Assembly (NCBI RefSeq): GCF_004348315.1
Contig: NZ_SMKC01000046.1
Span: forward strand, 1-34,061
Origin: Streptomyces sp. 8K308
GTDB lineage: Bacteria; Actinomycetota; Actinomycetes; Streptomycetales; Streptomycetaceae
Direction: 5' to 3'
DNA: 34,061 nt
Part shown: positions 25,311 through 33,912 of the stretch, piece after piece
Layout: the number at the start of each line of letters is the position of its first letter
How positions within the stretch are numbered: the stretch's first letter is position 1
Made by a program: the position numbers and the translations under genes
Notes under the pieces: generated by a model
The model's database searches: none
The model's input: the letters and a program-made list of their open reading frames with translations, nothing else
Told to the model about the DNA's origin: nothing

Positions 25311-26438
25311 TTAGCCCTGGAGCGACTCGGCGAGCTCGTCGTAGACGCTCAGCACCTGGGCCACGGTGGTGTCCTCCGTCGGCCAGCTGCCGGCCCTGAC
25401 CCGGCCAGCTGCGGCCAGCGACTCGCGCAGCGCGGGGTCGCCGAGCAGGGTGCCGACGGCCGAGCCGAGCGCCGCCGGGTCGCCGTAGGGCACCAGCACC
25501 GCCGCGTCCCCGACGAGCTCGGGGACGCCGCCGACGGCGGTGGCCACGAGCGGCACGCCTTGCCGCAGCGCCTCCTGCGCCAGCGGCGCCCTGCCGGCCC
25601 ACTCGACGACCAGCAGCGCGGCGTCGGCCACCGGCAGCAGCCGCGCGACGTCGTCGCCCCTGCCGAGCAAGAGCACCGGCAGCCGCTCCCGGTCGATGCG
25701 GCGCTGGAGCAGCGCGCGGTCGGGGCCCTCGCCGGCGATGACGAGCAGCGGCGGCGGCTGCAGCGCCCGCCAGGCGCGGGCCGCGGCGAGCAGCACGGCC
25801 AGGCTGCGCTCCCGCTCCAGGCGGGTCGCGGTGACGAGCAGCGGCCGGCCCATGGCGCCGAGCTCGGCCCGTACCTTCGCCGGGTCTGGCTCCCTCTCGG
25901 CCTGGCCGTGGCTCTCGCCGTCGGCGCGCTGCGCCGGCAGCGCGACCGGCGCGAGCCGCGCGTCGCGCGCCCCACGGCGCCGTGCGCGGTCGACCAGGTC
26001 GGAGGTGGCGCCGAGCACCACCGTGGCGGTGCGGGCCACCAGGTGCTCGGTCACGGACCGCAGCTGGGCGCGGAGTCCGGGCGCGGTGGAGCGGGTGTGC
26101 CAGGTCAAGATCAGCGGGGTGTCGCGGCGGCGCAGCGCCAGGGTGGCGAGCAGCCCGGCCCGCATGCCGTGCGCGTGCACGAGGTGCGCGTCGGCGCTCG
26201 CGGCCCGCAGCAGCACGGCGGCCTCGACCCTGGTCCGCATCGGCACGGGCACGAAGCGGGCGCCGGCCCGCGTGAAGTCGTAACGCCGCTCCGCCGACGG
26301 CGGGGCGCACACGGTGACGCGCAGCCCGCGCGCCACGAGGCCGGCCGACAGCGACCGCACGTGCGCCCCGGAGCCGGCGCTCCCGCCGCCGAGCACCTGC
26401 ACCACGTGCAGCACCCCACGCCCGCCGAGCCCGCTCAC
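25311..26438 (-). CDS. Glycosyltransferase, GT4 type
   Basis: The 375-residue protein has the two Rossmann-like halves of a GT-B enzyme. The N-terminal half contains GGSAGSGAHVRSLSAGLVARG, the glycine-rich acceptor loop, and VHAHGMRAG. The C-terminal half contains LLVTATRLERERSLAVLLAAA, LLVIAGEGPDR and a PLAQEALRQGVPLVATAVGG segment matching the donor-binding EX7E region of GT4 enzymes. GTG 26438 gives the usual N-terminus; the frame stays open to 26531 but codes only a basic tail. No membrane segment is seen. Donor and acceptor cannot be read from sequence. The neighbouring recN operon is in the same orientation but separated by 670 bp. Confidence 0.85.
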   Translation of the reverse strand: MSGLGGRGVLHVVQVLGGGSAGSGAHVRSLSAGLVARGLRVTVCAPPSAERRYDFTRAGARFVPVPMRTRVEAAVLLRAASADAHLVHAHGMRAGLLATLALRRRDTPLILTWHTRSTAPGLRAQLRSVTEHLVARTATVVLGATSDLVDRARRRGARDARLAPVALPAQRADGESHGQAEREPDPAKVRAELGAMGRPLLVTATRLERERSLAVLLAAARAWRALQPPPLLVIAGEGPDRALLQRRIDRERLPVLLLGRGDDVARLLPVADAALLVVEWAGRAPLAQEALRQGVPLVATAVGGVPELVGDAAVLVPYGDPAALGSAVGTLLGDPALRESLAAAGRVRAGSWPTEDTTVAQVLSVYDELAESLQG

Positions 26439-27108
26439 GCCGCGCACCGGGCCCTGGTCAGGCGAAGCGGCCCGCCTGCGGCGGCGACGCGCCGGGTCCC
26501 GACCACGCCACGAGCGGCCGCACGGCGGCACGCCCGGCCCGAAGGAGGTCGGGGGGCAGGGCTGGCCGTGAACCGGGCGCCCGTCTGGAGCATCACAGCG
26601 GCCGGCGGCCGGGCCTCAGGCGCGACCACGGGGCGTTCGACGCCGTGGCCGGCGGCCCCCGAACGGCGGCGCGCCCCGGCCGAGGGCCGGCAACCACCCG
26701 CCACGGCCACCACACGCCCCGGCGGCAACCCACTCGTGGCCCGAGCGGCGCCCGCCACACCGCCGTACAGCGGCGGCACGCCCGTCAAAGGGTGACCACC
26801 GCGCGCGGCGGCCATCACACGACCCAGCGGCAACCCACCCGCAGCCCCGGCGGCGCACACCGCGGCGCACCAGCCGCCACGCACGGTCGCCGCCGCCCGG
26901 GGCCGCGGCGATGCCCCGGCCGCAGGCCGAGCCGCGCCGCGTGTCCGGCCCGGTGGCCGTCCGGTGGGCCGGGTCAGCGGCGGCCGTCGCCAAGGCCCGG
27001 GCGGCCCTAGCCCATCGCTCACGGCTACCTCTCGTTCGCTGGAGGTGGAACGGCGTCCAGAATGCCAGGCGCGCTCCGCATCACGGTAGCGGCCACCACC
27101 CGCTCGGG
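26439..27108. other. Non-coding, repeat-rich gap of 670 bp
   Basis: Open frames on both strands encode only Arg/Gly/Pro/Ala low-complexity sequence without domain resemblance, and codon third positions lack the strong G/C preference of real genes. The stretch holds a degenerate repeat pair with 105-bp period and many CGGC/GCCG clusters. Just before recN, 27050-27108 is unremarkable. Confidence 0.6.
26705..26841. repeat. Degenerate direct repeat with 105-bp period
   Basis: A 32-bp sequence at 26705-26736 and its copy at 26810-26841 match at 28 of 32 positions and are 105 bp apart. Both contain GCGGCAACCCAC. Flanking sequence (GAGCGGCGCCCGCC against CCGGCGGCGCACACC) continues the resemblance. 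A third, weaker copy (GGCAACCACCCGCCACGGCC) lies near 26689. Confidence 0.6.
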
Positions 27109-28881
27109 TTAGGGCTCCCGGTGCCCGAGCCGGGCGGCGGTCGCCAGCAGCTCCTCCGCGTGGGCCCGCGCCAGCTCCGAGTCCTCCTGGCCCGCCAGCA
27201 TCCGCGACAGCTCCCGCACCCGGCCCTCTCCGTGCACGGAACGCACCCCGCTGCGCGTCACCGAGCCGTCGCTGGTCTTCTCGACCACCAGGTGCCGGTC
27301 GGCGAACGCCGCCACCTGCGGCAGGTGGGTGACGACCACGACCTGCGCGGAGTCGGCGAGCTTGGCGAGCCGCCGGCCGATCTCCACGGCCGCCTTGCCG
27401 CCGACGCCCGCGTCGACCTCGTCGAAGAGGTACGTCGGCACCGGCGCCGCGTCCGCGAACACGACCTCCACCGCCAGCATCACCCGGGACAGCTCGCCGC
27501 CGGACGCGCCCTTGGCGATCGGCCGGGCGGGAGCGCCCGGGTGCGGGGCGAGCAGCAGCTCCACGTCGTCTGCGCCGTGCGGTCCGAGCGCCACGGCGCG
27601 GCCGTCGAGCTCGACCGCCTCGTCGTCGCCCGCCGCGGCCTCCTGCTGCCGCACCGCGACCTGGATCCGGGCGTGGGGCATGGCGAGCTGGGTCAGCTCC
27701 TCGGTGACCGCGTCGGCGAACCGCTTGGCGGCCTCCGTCCTGGCCTGGCTGAGCTCCCGCGCCTGCTCGGTGATCCGGGCGTGCAGGACGTCCCGCTCCG
27801 CGGTGAGCTCGCCGATCCGGTCGTCGTCGCCGTCCAGCTCGGCGAGCCGGGCCGCGCCGTGCTCGGCCCAGGTGAGCACGGACTGGGTGCCGTCCTCGCT
27901 CGCGGTCGGATCGGCGTACTTGCGGACCAGGTGGGCGAGGACGGCGCGCCGCTCCTCGACGGCGGCAAGCCGCAGCGGATCGGCGTCCAGGCCGTCGGCG
28001 TAGCCGGCGAGGTCCTGGGCGACGTCGGCGAGCAGGATGCCGACCTCGCCGAGGCGGTCGGCGAGCTGGGCGACGGCCGGGTCGTGGTCGCGTACGCCCT
28101 GCAGCACGCGGTGGGCGCCGGCGACCAGGGTGCCGGCGTCGAGGCCGCCGGGGTCGGCCGGGTCGCCGGCCAGCGCGGTGTGCGCGGCGGCCGCGGCCGA
28201 GGCCAGGGCCTCGGCGTGGCCGAGGCGGCCGGCCTCGGCCGTCAGCTCGGCGTCCTCGCCGGGACGGGGGTCGGCCGCGGCGATCTCGTCGATGCCGAAC
28301 CGCAGCAGGTCGGCCTCCTGGGCCCGCTCGCGGGCGCGGGTGGTGAGTTCGGCGAGGGTGGCGCCGACCTCGCGCAACCGCCGGTAGGTCTCCTGGTAGG
28401 CGGCGAGTGGCCGGGCGACGGCCTCCCCGGCGTAGCGGTCGAGCGCCTGCCGCTGTCTGGCGGGGCGCAGCAGCCCCTGCTGGTCGGTCTGGCCGTGCAC
28501 CGCGATCAGTTCCTCGCCGAGCTCGGCGAGCAGCCCGGCCGGCACCGACCGGCCGCCGACGTGGGCACGGGAGCGGCCCTCCGCCGAGATGGTGCGGCTG
28601 ACCAGCAGCGCGCCGTCGTCCAGTTCGGCGCCGGCCTCCTCGGCCCGGCGGGCGGCCGGGGCGTCCGCGTCGACGGTGACGCGGCCCTCCACGACGGCGG
28701 CCTGGGCGCCCACCCGTACGTAGCCGGCGTCCGCGCGGCCGCCGAGCAGCAGGCCGAGGCTGGTGACGACCATGGTCTTGCCCGCGCCGGTCTCACCCGT
28801 CACCGCGGTGAAGCCGGAGGACAGCTCGACGACCGCGTCGTCGATCACGCCCAGGCCCTTGATCCGCATCTCCTCCAACAC
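27109..28881 (-). CDS. recN: DNA repair protein RecN
   Basis: RecN is an SMC-like ATPase that acts at double-strand breaks. The roughly 590-residue protein has an N-terminal Walker A GETGAGKT (29-36), long coiled-coil arms, the ABC signature ASGGELSRVMLA and a Walker B YLFDEVDAGVGG in the C-terminal part. The N-terminus VLEEMRIKGLGVIDDA matches the family consensus. I favour GTG 28881: TATGGT lies 7 nt upstream, a leaderless promoter arrangement. ATG 28893 is an alternative. The gene follows nadK, as is usual in actinobacteria. Confidence 0.95.
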   Translation of the reverse strand: MLEEMRIKGLGVIDDAVVELSSGFTAVTGETGAGKTMVVTSLGLLLGGRADAGYVRVGAQAAVVEGRVTVDADAPAARRAEEAGAELDDGALLVSRTISAEGRSRAHVGGRSVPAGLLAELGEELIAVHGQTDQQGLLRPARQRQALDRYAGEAVARPLAAYQETYRRLREVGATLAELTTRARERAQEADLLRFGIDEIAAADPRPGEDAELTAEAGRLGHAEALASAAAAAHTALAGDPADPGGLDAGTLVAGAHRVLQGVRDHDPAVAQLADRLGEVGILLADVAQDLAGYADGLDADPLRLAAVEERRAVLAHLVRKYADPTASEDGTQSVLTWAEHGAARLAELDGDDDRIGELTAERDVLHARITEQARELSQARTEAAKRFADAVTEELTQLAMPHARIQVAVRQQEAAAGDDEAVELDGRAVALGPHGADDVELLLAPHPGAPARPIAKGASGGELSRVMLAVEVVFADAAPVPTYLFDEVDAGVGGKAAVEIGRRLAKLADSAQVVVVTHLPQVAAFADRHLVVEKTSDGSVTRSGVRSVHGEGRVRELSRMLAGQEDSELARAHAEELLATAARLGHREP

Positions 28882-28888
28882 GGATACG

Positions 28889-28894
28889 ACCATA
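28889..28894 (-). promoter_or_regulatory. Candidate -10 element for a leaderless recN transcript
   Basis: TATGGT matches TANNNT and ends 7 nt before GTG 28881. It would give recN its own promoter inside the tlyA-nadK-recN run, in the 68-bp gap after nadK. The -35 region is weak. Confidence 0.35.
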
Positions 28895-28949
28895 CGAGGT
28901 TCGCGGGGCCGCTGGCGACGACGGGCCCCACACTTCCGCGCCGCGGGAC

Positions 28950-29885
28950 TCAGCGCGGCGCGCCCCGCCAGCCGGCCACCGGCAGCGCGAACTTGGCGAC
29001 GAGCCGGTCGGTGAACGGCGCGTGGTGCAGCCGCGCGAGCCGGACGGGGACCGCGCCCCGCCGCACCTCGACGCGGGCCCCCGGCGGCAGGTCGACGGTG
29101 CGGCGCCCGTCGCACCACAGCACGCCGGACCGGGTGTTGGGCCGCACCTCAACCGCGAGCACCGATTCCGGCGCCGTGACCAGCGGCTTGGCGAACAGCG
29201 CGTGCGCGCTGATCGGCACCATCAGCAGCGCCTCGACCTCCGGCCAGACGATGGGACCGCCGGCGGAGAACGCGTAGGCGGTGGAGCCGGTGGGGGTGGC
29301 GCACACCACACCGTCGCCGCCGAACCCGGAGACGGGGCGGCCGTCGACCTCGAGCACCACCTCGAGCATCCGCTCCCTGGCGACCTTCTCGACGGACGCC
29401 TCGTTGAGAGCCCAATCCGTGTACACGACGATGCCGTCACTCAACACGGTGACATCGAGGGTCATCCGCTCCTCCACCTCGTAGGAGCGGGTGACGACGC
29501 GGTCCACGACCTGGTCGAGGTCGTCGCGTTCGGCTTCGGCGAGGAAGCCGACGGTGCCGAGGTTCACGCCGAGCATCGGCACCCCTGAGGCGCGGGAGAA
29601 CTCGGCGCCGCGCAGCAGGGTGCCGTCGCCGCCGAGCACCACGAGCAGCTCGCAGCCGTCCAACACGCCGCGGGTCTCGTCCTTCTCGTCCACGGTGACG
29701 CGCTCGACGCTGGCCGGCAGCGGCAGGTCGGCGGCCTCCTCGTCGAGGACGCGGACGCGGATGCCGTGCGCCAGCAGGCCCTGGACGACGAGTTCCGCGC
29801 TGCGGACCGCGGCGGGGCGGCCGGTGTGCGCGAGCAGGAAGACGGTGCGTGCTTCGGGTCTGCTGGTCTCGGTACTGGCGGTCAC
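28950..29885 (-). CDS. nadK: NAD kinase
   Basis: NadK phosphorylates NAD to NADP. The 311-residue protein carries GGDGT at 85-89 (catalytic Asp87 and phosphate binding), VNLGTVGFLAE, and TPTGSTAYAFSAGGPI in the C-terminal beta domain, which binds the second nucleotide. Length is normal. GTG 29885 overlaps the tlyA stop by 4 nt (GTGA), so the two are translationally coupled. Confidence 0.96.
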   Translation of the reverse strand: MTASTETSRPEARTVFLLAHTGRPAAVRSAELVVQGLLAHGIRVRVLDEEAADLPLPASVERVTVDEKDETRGVLDGCELLVVLGGDGTLLRGAEFSRASGVPMLGVNLGTVGFLAEAERDDLDQVVDRVVTRSYEVEERMTLDVTVLSDGIVVYTDWALNEASVEKVARERMLEVVLEVDGRPVSGFGGDGVVCATPTGSTAYAFSAGGPIVWPEVEALLMVPISAHALFAKPLVTAPESVLAVEVRPNTRSGVLWCDGRRTVDLPPGARVEVRRGAVPVRLARLHHAPFTDRLVAKFALPVAGWRGAPR

Positions 29886-30706
29886 TGCGGCCCCTCTGTC
29901 ACGGCGCGGTCGACGTCGGCCGGGTCGAGCGCGGGCGCCCCGGCGTGCAGCCAGAGAAAGTATTCAACATTGCCGGACGGCCCTGGCAGCGGGCTCGCGA
30001 CGACGCCGAGCACCCCGAGCCCGAGCTCGGCCGCGTGTGCGGCGACGGTGGTGACGGCCTCGGCGCGCAGCACCGGGCTGCGGACCACGCCGCCGCTGCC
30101 GAGGCGTTCGCGGCCGACCTCAAACTGCGGCTTGACCATCAGCACCAGGTCGGCGTCGGGCGCGGCGCAGCGGGTGAGGGCGGGCAGCACGAGGCCGAGC
30201 GGAATGAACGAGAGATCGCCGACCACGAGGTCGACGGGCCTGCCGTCGATGGCGTCGAGCGTCAACTCGCGTACGTTCGTCCGGTCCTTGACGGTGACGC
30301 GCGCGTCGGCGCGCAGGTTCCAGGCGAGTTGGCCGTAGCCGACGTCGACGGCGATCACCTCGGCGGCGCCCGCGCGCAGCAGGACGTCGGTGAAGCCGCC
30401 GGTGGAGGCGCCCGCGTCCAGGGCGCGGCGGCCGGTGACGCGCAACCCGCGCGGGGTGAAGGCCGCCAGCGCGCCGGCGAGCTTGTGCCCGCCGCGCGAG
30501 ACGTAGCCGGGGTCCGCGTCGTCCTCGCGGACGACGAGGGCGGCGCTGGTGGCGACCTGGGTGGCCGGCTTGCTGGCGACCGCGCCGTTGACGGTGACGC
30601 GACCGGCGTCGATGAGCGATCTGGCGTGCTCACGGGATCGGGCCAGCTTGCGGCGCACCAGTTCCGCGTCGAGGCGGCTGAGGCGTCGCTGGGTCGCTGC
30701 TGCCAC
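29882..30706 (-). CDS. tlyA: TlyA-family rRNA 2'-O-methyltransferase
   Basis: The 274-residue protein has an N-terminal S4 RNA-binding domain (RLDAELVRRKLARSREHARS) and a FtsJ-like SAM methyltransferase domain with the motif LDAGASTGGFTD (96-107) and MVKPQFEVG. Mycobacterial TlyA methylates 16S and 23S rRNA at 2'-O positions and its loss gives capreomycin resistance; the same activity is likely here. GTG 30706 has AGGAG 11 nt upstream. It overlaps nadK and lies 7 bp after the small acidic gene. Confidence 0.94.
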   Translation of the reverse strand: MAAATQRRLSRLDAELVRRKLARSREHARSLIDAGRVTVNGAVASKPATQVATSAALVVREDDADPGYVSRGGHKLAGALAAFTPRGLRVTGRRALDAGASTGGFTDVLLRAGAAEVIAVDVGYGQLAWNLRADARVTVKDRTNVRELTLDAIDGRPVDLVVGDLSFIPLGLVLPALTRCAAPDADLVLMVKPQFEVGRERLGSGGVVRSPVLRAEAVTTVAAHAAELGLGVLGVVASPLPGPSGNVEYFLWLHAGAPALDPADVDRAVTEGPQ

Positions 30707-30713
30707 GGGGGGT

Positions 30714-31013
30714 TCAGCTCCTGGAGGTGTGCGGGGGGCCGGGCACGGGCGGGCCGGCCGGCTGGTCGAGCGCGGCCAGGGTCTCGCGCAGGCCGCGGTG
30801 CACATCCTCGTACACCTCGAGGTGCCCGGGAACGCCGAGGTGGTCGGCGTCGGCCAGCCTGACGAGGTGGGCGTCCACGCCGCCGTGCCCGGTGGGTCGC
30901 GTCCCGACGCCGAGCGGGCGCGGCCCCTCGTCGTCGGGGCCCGCGTCGTCGGGGCCCTCGCCCTGGGGCTCCTCGGCCTCGGGCTCCTGTTGCTGCTCCT
31001 GGGGCTCTCGCAT
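30714..31013 (-). CDS. Small acidic protein encoded upstream of tlyA
   Basis: This 99-residue protein has an acidic Gln/Glu/Pro-rich N-terminal half and a compact C-terminal segment, VDAHLVRLADADHLGVPGHL continuing EVYEDVHRGLRETLAALD. I recall short proteins with this C-terminal segment upstream of tlyA in other actinobacteria; no function is known to me. It lies 7 bp before tlyA and 10 bp after the ABC ATPase gene, all on the same strand, so it could be carried on either transcript. Confidence 0.75.
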   Translation of the reverse strand: MREPQEQQQEPEAEEPQGEGPDDAGPDDEGPRPLGVGTRPTGHGGVDAHLVRLADADHLGVPGHLEVYEDVHRGLRETLAALDQPAGPPVPGPPHTSRS

Positions 31014-31023
31014 GGCCCCGACG

Positions 31024-31842
31024 CTACCCGGTGATCACCCGGCTCCGTCGCCGCGCCGCCGGAACGACCAGCGGGGTGCCGGTCTCGGGGTCGTCGATGA
31101 CCCGGCACGGCAGCCGGAAGACGTCCTCGACGAGCTCCGCGGTGACGATGTCGGCCGGCGTGCCCTCGGCGACCACCCGGCCGTCCCGCATGGCGATCAG
31201 GTGGGTGGCGTAGCGGGCGGCGTGGTTGAGGTCGTGGAGGACGGCAACCAGGGTGCGGCCCTGCTCCTCGTGTAGCCGGGCGCACAGGTCGAGGAGTTCT
31301 ATCTGGTGGGCGATGTCGAGGAAGGTGGTGGGCTCGTCGAGCAGCAGCAGCGGGGTCTGCTGGGCGAGGGCCATGGCGATCCAGACGCGCTGCCGCTGAC
31401 CGCCGGAGAGTTCGTCGACGTAGCGGTCGGCGAGCTCGGCCACCCCGGTCGCGGCCATCGACTCGTCGACGATCCGCTCGTCCTCGCGCGACCACTGGCG
31501 CAGCAGCCCCTGGTGCGGGTAACGGCCGCGCGCCACCAGGTCGGCGACGCTGATGCCGTCGGGCGCGGTGGGCGACTGCGGCAGCAGCCCAAGGGTCCGC
31601 GCCGCCTTCCGTGCCGGGTAAGAGGCGATGGCCTGCCCGTCGAGCAGCACACTCCCCGCGGTGGGCCTGAGCATCCTGGCCAGAACCCGCAACAGGGTTG
31701 ACTTCCCGCAGGCGTTGGGCCCGACGATCACGGTGAACGACCGCCCGGGGATCGCGACCGACAGCTCATCGGCGACGACCCGCTGGTCGTACGCCAACGT
31801 GACGCCCTCGGCCCGCAGCCGGGGTTCTGACATCTCACTCAC
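31024..31842 (-). CDS. ABC transporter ATPase, iron-siderophore (FecE/FepC) type
   Basis: The 272-residue ATPase has Walker A GPNACGKST (41-49), signature LSGGQRQRVWIAMA (about 144-157) and Walker B LLLLDEPTTFLD, followed by the switch His in LHDLNHA. The sequence pattern (QSPTAPDGISVADLVARGRYPH) is that of the FecE/FepC/FhuC group that energises import of ferric siderophores. GTG 31842 lies 27 bp after the downstream permease gene, which is normal spacing for such an operon. The gene itself is intact although both upstream permease genes are damaged. No substrate-binding protein gene is in the window. Confidence 0.92.
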   Translation of the reverse strand: MSEMSEPRLRAEGVTLAYDQRVVADELSVAIPGRSFTVIVGPNACGKSTLLRVLARMLRPTAGSVLLDGQAIASYPARKAARTLGLLPQSPTAPDGISVADLVARGRYPHQGLLRQWSREDERIVDESMAATGVAELADRYVDELSGGQRQRVWIAMALAQQTPLLLLDEPTTFLDIAHQIELLDLCARLHEEQGRTLVAVLHDLNHAARYATHLIAMRDGRVVAEGTPADIVTAELVEDVFRLPCRVIDDPETGTPLVVPAARRRSRVITG

Positions 31843-31869
31843 GCCGTCTCCTCCTCACTCCGCCGGTGG

Positions 31870-32933
31870 TCACACACGGCCGGCCCTCCGCTCACCGACC
31901 AGCAGCCACAGCAGGTATCCGCCGCCGAGCACGCCCGTCACCGCGCCGACCGGCAACTGCCGCTCTCCTAAGGCCCATTGGGCCAACAGGTCGGCGGTCA
32001 CCGTCAGCAGCGCGCCCATGAGTCCCGCCGGCAGCGCGTTGGGGCCCGTGGCAAGGGTGAGCCGGCGGGCCAGTTGCGGGGAGGCCAGCGCGACGAACGC
32101 GATGGGTCCCGCGGCCGCCGTGGCGGCAGCCGTGAGCAGCACCGCGGCCAGCACCACGAGCAGCCGCGTCCGCTCGACGCGCACGCCGAGCGCGGCGGCC
32201 GTCTCGTCCCCCATCTCCAGCATCCGCAGCGGCCGTGCCAGCGCGAGCACCAGCGGCAGCAGCACGCCGCAGGCCGCCAGCAGCGGCCAGAACTGGGCCC
32301 AGTCGCGCCCGTTGAGCGAACCGGTCAGCCACAGCACGGCGCGGGCCGCGTCCGCGACGTCGGCCCGGGTGAGGAGGTAGCCGTTGACGGCGCTGAGCAC
32401 GGCGGCGACGCCGATGCCGACGCGGACGAGCCGGTAGCCGTGCACGCCGCCGCGCCAGGCCAGCAGGTAGACGCCGACGCCGGTGGCCAGGCCGCCGACG
32501 ACGGAGCCGGCGGCGACGGCGACGCCGCTCCCGGAGCAGAGCACGATCGCGGTGAGGGCGCCGGCCGCCGAGCCCTGGCCGAAGCCGACGACGTCGGGGC
32601 TGCCGAGCGGGTTGCGGGAGACGCTCTGGAAGATGGCGCCCGCGACGCCGAGCGCGAGTCCGACGAGCAGGCCCACCAGGCCGCGCGGCAGCCGCAGTTC
32701 GGTCACCACGAACTGCTGGATCCGGGTGCCGCCGCCGGCCAGGTGCGCAGCACCTCGGGTGGCGTCATGGGGTAGTCGCCGGTGCCGACCAGCAGCACGG
32801 CCGCGCCGAGCGCGAGCAGCAGGAGCGCCGCCCCGGCCGTCAGGCTCCGGCCGTCGGCCCGCACCGACCACCCGTCGTCGCCTTCGCCGCGGCGCCACAC
32901 CACGGTGCGCGGCCGGCCAGGGTCGGGTTCCAC
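31870..32933 (-). pseudogene. FecCD-family permease gene with a single-base frameshift
   Basis: The N-terminal 64 codons from GTG 32933 encode a first transmembrane helix (LLLLALGAAVLLVGTG) and the conserved DYPMTPPEVLRT. The frame then goes wrong. The remainder, in another frame, starts LAGGGTRIQQFVVTELRLPR and runs without break to 31870 (SVSRNPLGSPDVVGFGQG and AAGPIAFVALASPQLARRL are family landmarks). Adding one C between ACC and TGG near 32742 would restore a normal permease of about 353 residues. It would pair with the second permease to form the siderophore channel. Either a true mutation or a base missed in the sequence. Confidence 0.85.
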
Positions 32934-33912
32934 AGCTTGGCCGTCCTTCCGCGTCGCACGAGGTAGACGAAGACCGGCCCGCCGATGAGGCTGGTGACGA
33001 TGCCGACCTGGAGTTCGGAGGGCCGCGCGACCAGCCGCCCGATGATGTCGGAGCCGAGCAGCAGCACCGGTGAGAGGACGGCGGCGTACGGCAGCGTCCA
33101 GCGCAGGTCGGGGCCGGTGAGGGCGCGGACCAGGTGGGGGACGATCAGCCCGACGAAGACGATGGGCCCGCAGGCGGCGGTGGCGGCCGAGTCCGGCGCC
33201 GAGTGAGCGGGCGGTGTCGTCGCCCAGCGCGCGCAGGCCGTCGAACTCCGCGACACCGCGGCCCTCGACCGGATGCGGTTCTGGGCCGTCGGCTCACTGG
33301 CCGCGGCCAGCGGCGACGTCGTCCGCCAGGTGCTGCCCTTCCTGGTCGCCGGGGTGCTGCTCGCGCTGGCCCTCGGGCGGCCGCTCAACGCCTGACGGCG
33401 GTTCCGGCGAGCGCGAGCCGCACGGGGGTGGCGGCGCGGCTGCCGCCGAGCGCGTACACGAGGACCCCGACGGCCGCGGCGCCGAGGAACGCGAACCAGA
33501 CGTAGCCGGCGAGCGAGTCGACGCCGATGAGGCTGATGGCGGTGACCACGGCGGCCGCGGCGCCGGCGTTGATACCGAGCAGCCCCGGGTCGGCCAGCGG
33601 GTTGCGGGTGAGCGCCTGCATCACGGCCCCGGCCAGGCCGAGGGCGGCGCCGCACAGCAGCCCGAGGATGGTGCGGGGCAGCTGGAGTTCGCGGATCACC
33701 ACGTCGGTCCCGGTGCCGGAGTAGGCGAAGAGGGCGTGCCATACGTCGCCGAGCGGCACCGACTTGGCGCCGAACGCGATGCTGGCGGCGGCGACCAGCG
33801 CCAACACGCCGGCGGAGACCAGCAGTCCGGCCGCGCGCTGGGCCGCGCGCCGGCGCGTTCCCCGGACGACGGGCGCCGGCGCGGGCGGCGTCCCCGACTC
33901 CACAGCGGTCAC
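32840..33912 (-). pseudogene. FecCD-family permease gene broken by an inverted segment and deletions
   Basis: From GTG 33912 (GGAGG 8 nt upstream) the first 172 codons are a normal permease N-terminus (LQLPRTILGLLCGAALGLAG, ALTRNPLADPGLLGIN) up to VRLALAGTAV. There the frame hits a stop. The next expected part is on the opposite strand (33240-33392). After it the minus strand resumes with LRALGDDTARSLGA, lacks about 17 residues present in the sister permease, and continues in a different frame with ATAACGPIVFVGLIVPHLVR to a C-terminus near VYLVRRGRTAKL. The last frame reads on to 32840, overlapping the next gene by 94 nt, unusually long for such operons. Confidence 0.85.
33240..33392 (+). other. 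Inverted middle segment of the permease gene
   Basis: On the plus strand, opposite to the rest of the gene, this encodes VELRDTAALDRMRFWAVGSL, then AAASGDVVRQVLPFLVAGVL and LALALGRPLNA before a stop. It aligns with DVADAARAVLWLTGSLNGRD and what follows in the sister permease. The segment is bounded by GCCGTC (33237-33242) and GACGGC (33394-33399), and by CAGGC (33234-33238) and GCCTG (33390-33394), both inverted. Confidence 0.8.

Noticed and set aside
23628..26795. Plus-strand open frame of over 1000 codons
   Set aside because: It runs through the GH15, LacI and glycosyltransferase genes in wrong frames or on the wrong strand; no recognisable domain.
33234..33399. Site-specific invertible element with its own recombinase
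   Set aside because: The inverted repeats are only 5-6 bp, deletions accompany the junctions and no invertase or integrase gene is in the window. The inversion itself is kept as a finding.
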